DNA of 64,000 nucleotides, taken from contig CM034547.1 of NCBI GenBank assembly GCA_020055645.1, positions 67,552,884 to 67,616,883 of the forward strand, given 5' to 3'. Positions 59,809 through 64,000 of this stretch are shown here, in pieces. The first letter of the stretch is position 1; each line of letters starts with the position of its first letter. A program made the position numbers and the translations under genes. A model generated the notes under the pieces. The model had not been told where the DNA came from. It was given only the letters and a program-made list of their open reading frames with translations, and searched no databases. This DNA comes from Tomocerus qinae (Eukaryota > Arthropoda > Collembola > Entomobryomorpha > Tomoceridae).

Positions 59809-62800
59809 CAACTCAACCTTAGGTACTTATCGTTTCTAAGTAATAGGTAAATTACCCCAAAATTGAACATTAACCTTAAATTTTAGGTCCAAATCTGCTA
59901 TAAAGACCACGTGGTATAATTTTTGCAAATTTTATAATTTAAGGTAAAAAATTAGACACTAGATGTGGTTTTAAGGGTTTTTTCTCTTGACACAGAAACG
60001 CTAAGTACCTATTACAAGAAATTGACAACTCAAAATTATAACCTTAAACATTTTAGTTAGTTTAATGAGTTCATAATATTATAAATTTGGTTATTTGTGA
60101 TGTTCTAGTCATCATACTCAAGTTCCTTTATAGTCAGTCAACGCTCAGTTCCTATACTATACGTTCCGTGTCCAATTTTTAATTTAAGTGTGTGAAAGTA
60201 GGTTTTGAATGGTCTTATTTATACTTCTAAGGATACTTACAAAAGTTTTATACACCAAATATCGTTATCGCTCTAGTCCACATATCATAGAGACACATAA
60301 TATATTTATTATGGATAGAGTAAGACAGTTATTTAACGAGGTGGCTTAGACTTAATATAGAGAATAATTGGATCATTTTTAGTGTGGGGAACATTTCATA
60401 GGCTCACTTACGTTATTTTCGTCTTGTACGTCATATATAGGCTCAATCACTTTATACATTATAATATTACCAGTACTATAAGTTATGTAACATAAGTAAT
60501 GGTTAAGGTCAATAGTGTAAGGAATAGTTAGGAACATGAAATTGGCAAAGTTGAAGACTGTCTTCAATTAAACTTGCCATTTCTAAGGACAATTGCCAGT
60601 GAACGGAGTAAATAGAAGCGTCGGAGCAACGAGTTCATTCTGATGCAAAAAATGCCGAAAGATTTTTGTCACGAGTTTTTGCTACGTGACAATCGATTAA
60701 GTAAGCAGTGCAAACGACGAATGACCCGTGAAACTTCGATTGTGCCATATTGCCATCGTCGATATTAAATGTATTGCATTTGTACATAGTGTAAGGATTA
60801 AGATTTAAGCATCGATTATGCATGCAAATCTTAACCAAACTGCTTTAATAACAAATATTATTAAGTATATAGCTTTATCATGGATTGAATAGAATATAAA
60901 TGTTGTAATAACATATACCTACCTTACATACATAGCTTAGTGCACTGTATCACAATTCTAACCCTAACTCATTTTAATAGGTACAATTTTTTTGTATTGA
61001 CCCACCTCTCTCCACTAATTTAAATGTAAAATAGCTCCTCGTTGGAAAATATTACATAAGGTAATTGTTCGATTTAAATTCGTATAATATAGTAGTTTGT
61101 ATTGTAAAGCAATAGTTCAGCGAAGATGATATTGTCGTTATTGTTCATATCATCATTCAAGACAGGTAACATTACTCAAAAAAGCTGCAAGGTATGAATT
61201 ATTGCTTTTCAGTCCGTGTTGCTGATTCTAAACGCAAATGAATGGCCAGCCCCTATTTCATGCACGTTTTGTAAACATTTTCTGGTAAGAGATATTTATT
61301 AGTTGATGAAGAAGCATTCCAATTCCAGTAGCTGTATGTCAAAGTTTGTCCAGCAATGATATAATATCCAATCTATATGCAGAATTGAAATGGGCAGGGG
61401 CAGGACAGCAGCTTTAGCTATTAGTATTGCATAGTTAGTGCATTCTATGAGACTTTACGAGAGTGAGAGAATTGAACATCAAAACAACTAAAAGACTCTT
61501 TTGGTCAGCCAGGAATGGTTTCTCTTCCTACGCAACTTGAACTGTCTCATTCAATCCAATTATATTAAACTCATTCTTCGCTATCTTCTTTCTCTCTCAG
61601 TTGCATACACTCCCCTGCTATTTAAGATTATATTGTTACAATACTCTGGTATTGCATCGTATCGTATCCTTACTTAAATTACTTGTTTGCCTCACCATTT
61701 CGGCTCTTTTAATTATTGTTTAGCACCGATGCGATTGCAAACATGGTTTATTTATTTACCCATTACTACATGTAATTACATGTATTAATAATATGTCGTA
61801 AGGACAAAGGCTACACAAAGAGCGGAATATTAGTAGTGGAAATAAAATTCCACTGTAAAATTAAATTCGATGTGGCATCTAATTAAATTATGAAGACATT
61901 TGTTAAAGCCAACTTTATAAAGCAAGAATTTCTTACTGAGTTCATAAGTAACGATCGAAGCAATTAAATTTGATCCACCATTTGAATATTTTTAATTAAC
62001 CATAAGGGCAGAAATTGCCGAGTGAATAGTGAATACCGAGTCAGACCGAGTTACGAGTGCGGTATTAGTATTACAATAGTCTCCAATCATTCTGTCAAAG
62101 AATGCGTTAGCCCATCTATGTATTCTATGCTTTCTGTATAATTTTTGTGTTAGTCAGTCAGTCATTCAGTTGTAGTATTCAAACAAGCAAAATATTTACA
62201 TAATACCATAATATGATATATTATTGATGATATTAAATATTAACCATGTAAAAAAGCGAATGTTGAAATGGAATCAATACTATTGATTATTCTATATTCA
62301 CTATATAACTATACTGTCCTGTGTTGATAGATTGATTCATATAGAATTCCATCGGTACTCCAATTTCCGTTTTAGTTCGCTTGCATTTCAAAAATGGTGG
62401 ATATGATCCACCCACTACATGATGATTAGATTGCTGTATCCTGCTGTCTTAATTGTCATTCTTCTCTGGTTATCAAATTCTAATGCAATCTTTTTGGACT
62501 TTAGATCTTTTTTGCAGATTTAGAAGATATAGGCGTTTTTTAAAACTTCTTTTGTCATGCATTACGTGATGATAGGGAGGAGTATCAATGAAAGTAGCAT
62601 AAAAGTAATTTATTTGTGTATGGAAACTGTGAAGTTGATGGATATGGGTTGTATTTTCCCTGTGAAACTGATTCGAAAAATATATTAGGTAAATAAAAAA
62701 TAAATTTCACAGTTGATATAATATACAATACACCTTTTAGAAGATTTGTGACATGCATGTATGCATTTTGAATTTGCAAATGTTTACGGAAGATTAAATG

Positions 62801-64000
62801 CATAATATGGTTAATATTTTAAAGTAGTTTACTTACTAAAACTGAATGTGTAAATAGCATCCAGCCTGCAGAACCGCTGTAACTACTTAATCTAAATATA
62901 ACTGAGTTACATTTTAAATGAATAAACTTAATTAACATGGATTATTGTATAATATGTGTAGGTATACAATACAAAATTTCGTTTTTGCTTTTTATGACCT
63001 TGTTTTGGGGCGTATAAGTATTACTATATGATAATGGATTTTCTAATGCACTTTAGTGGTCGTTTTGACAAAACATACTCACAGATTTCTAAAATAGACA
63101 TTCAGTATTGTTATTGTTAGTGCATACCTATAGAAAATTAATATTTATAGGAATTGTGGGAAATTGTGCACTCTATCTGTACTCTATGCAATGTATTACA
63201 GCCACTTTCTCATACAGGTCGTTTTATTCAATGTGTACTACGAGAACTGTTTTCTGCCAGTCTCCACTTCCATATTAATCACCTTAGTAAGAACAATTTC
63301 CGATCACAGACAGCAACCCTTTGTAATAGAGTAGAGTTTATAAAAGTGCAGAGTACATACATGAATACATACGTAACATTAAACTACGTAGGTATGCAGT
63401 AATACAAACAAGCTATCAATTATGAATAATTGTCTCATCAAAGCGGGGGCGTGATATTCATAATTATAGAATATACATGCTCGATCGAAACAGCATATTA
63501 TCAGCATTCAAACAAGTCAAGCCTAAAGATTAATTTTCATCATTATCACTATTTATTATATAGGTACACAACTAACATGTACACTTGCCCCATTCTATTT
63601 CACAATTTCCCAAATTTATCCGCCAGGATAGCTGTACAAAAATTTATTCTAAATACAAAAACAATAGATATTTTAGGGCAAGATATTTTTGTTGCAACTC
63701 AATTCACTCTGTCTTTATTTGCAAATTAAGTACTCTTAATACCTATACACACATGAATTACCACCTATTTACTTTGCCTAACATTAAACCTAAAGAGAGC
63801 CGACCCAAAAATAAAATAATTAAAATATCTCATACTGTTAAAATAAAAACCATTTAGAAGTGTAAACAATATTTAAGCTTAGAGCCTAAAACTTTAAGTC
63901 GTTTTCCCCAAGGTTTCATAAGAATCGAAATCTGTTAACCCGCAATAAATAAACTGACACAGGAATTGATTGATGGGTGAAATTGAATGGGAGATTCTTT
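59809..64000. other. gene-free AT-rich end of window
   Basis: Only short open frames occur (for example 60379-60567 -, 63154-63402 +, 63430-63729 +), without domain or splice support. No repeat arrays are seen. It may be intergenic or intronic to a gene beyond the window. Confidence 0.4.

Overview
This window is eukaryotic nuclear DNA. It is AT-rich, its protein genes are split by GT..AG introns of about 70-1500 bp, and the spaces between genes are full of short inverted-repeat elements. The gene set is animal: topoisomerase II, CIAO1, COG4, PITHD1, a mitochondrial L36 ribosomal protein and a C2H2 zinc-finger protein. Gene structure and protein style suggest an arthropod; I cannot fix the lineage from sequence alone. 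There are no bacterial operons, ribosome binding sites or CRISPR arrays, and I recognised no tRNA or rRNA.

Layout. 1-4250: repeats only. 4258-9595 (+): a damaged coding-like tract, then an 8-exon gene for a protein with 11 zinc fingers. 9600-12900: 3' flank and inverted-repeat elements. 12951-14430 (-): two-exon MRPL36, whose first exon carries a mitochondrial-type leader, with an exon-like open frame on the other strand just upstream. 15180-19720: foldback elements and minisatellites. 20264-21268 (-): intronless CIAO1. 21830-24300: repeats, including a 1.1-kb element with long terminal inverted repeats. 24966-31102 (-): TOP2 in 8 coding exons, 1631 residues. 31259-42900: about 11.6 kb of transposon-derived and satellite DNA with one broken coding fragment. 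42910-50615 (+): COG4 in 13 exons, 753 residues, with large introns filled by repeats. 51144-51398 (+): a coding-like fragment. 52231-53340 (-): the N-terminal two thirds of PITHD1, with no recognisable C-terminal exon. 53341-64000: no gene that I can support, only a few foldback elements.

The intact genes are unrelated housekeeping genes: cytosolic Fe-S protein assembly, DNA topology, Golgi vesicle tethering and mitochondrial translation. They form no pathway or cluster. For the multi-exon genes I checked that every exon joins in frame at GT/AG boundaries, which is the main support for the models.

The most unusual content is mobile. Several families of short non-autonomous DNA elements have terminal inverted repeats and 8-bp direct target duplications, the hallmark of hAT-type transposition. 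One family, with ends GGCTGAATTTAGGCAGCGG, occurs at least five times, once nested in another copy. One copy sits in PITHD1 intron 1 so that its 8-bp target duplication is exactly the first eight bases of the intron, so the insertion recreated the 5' splice site. I found no evidence of a new enzymatic or defence system.
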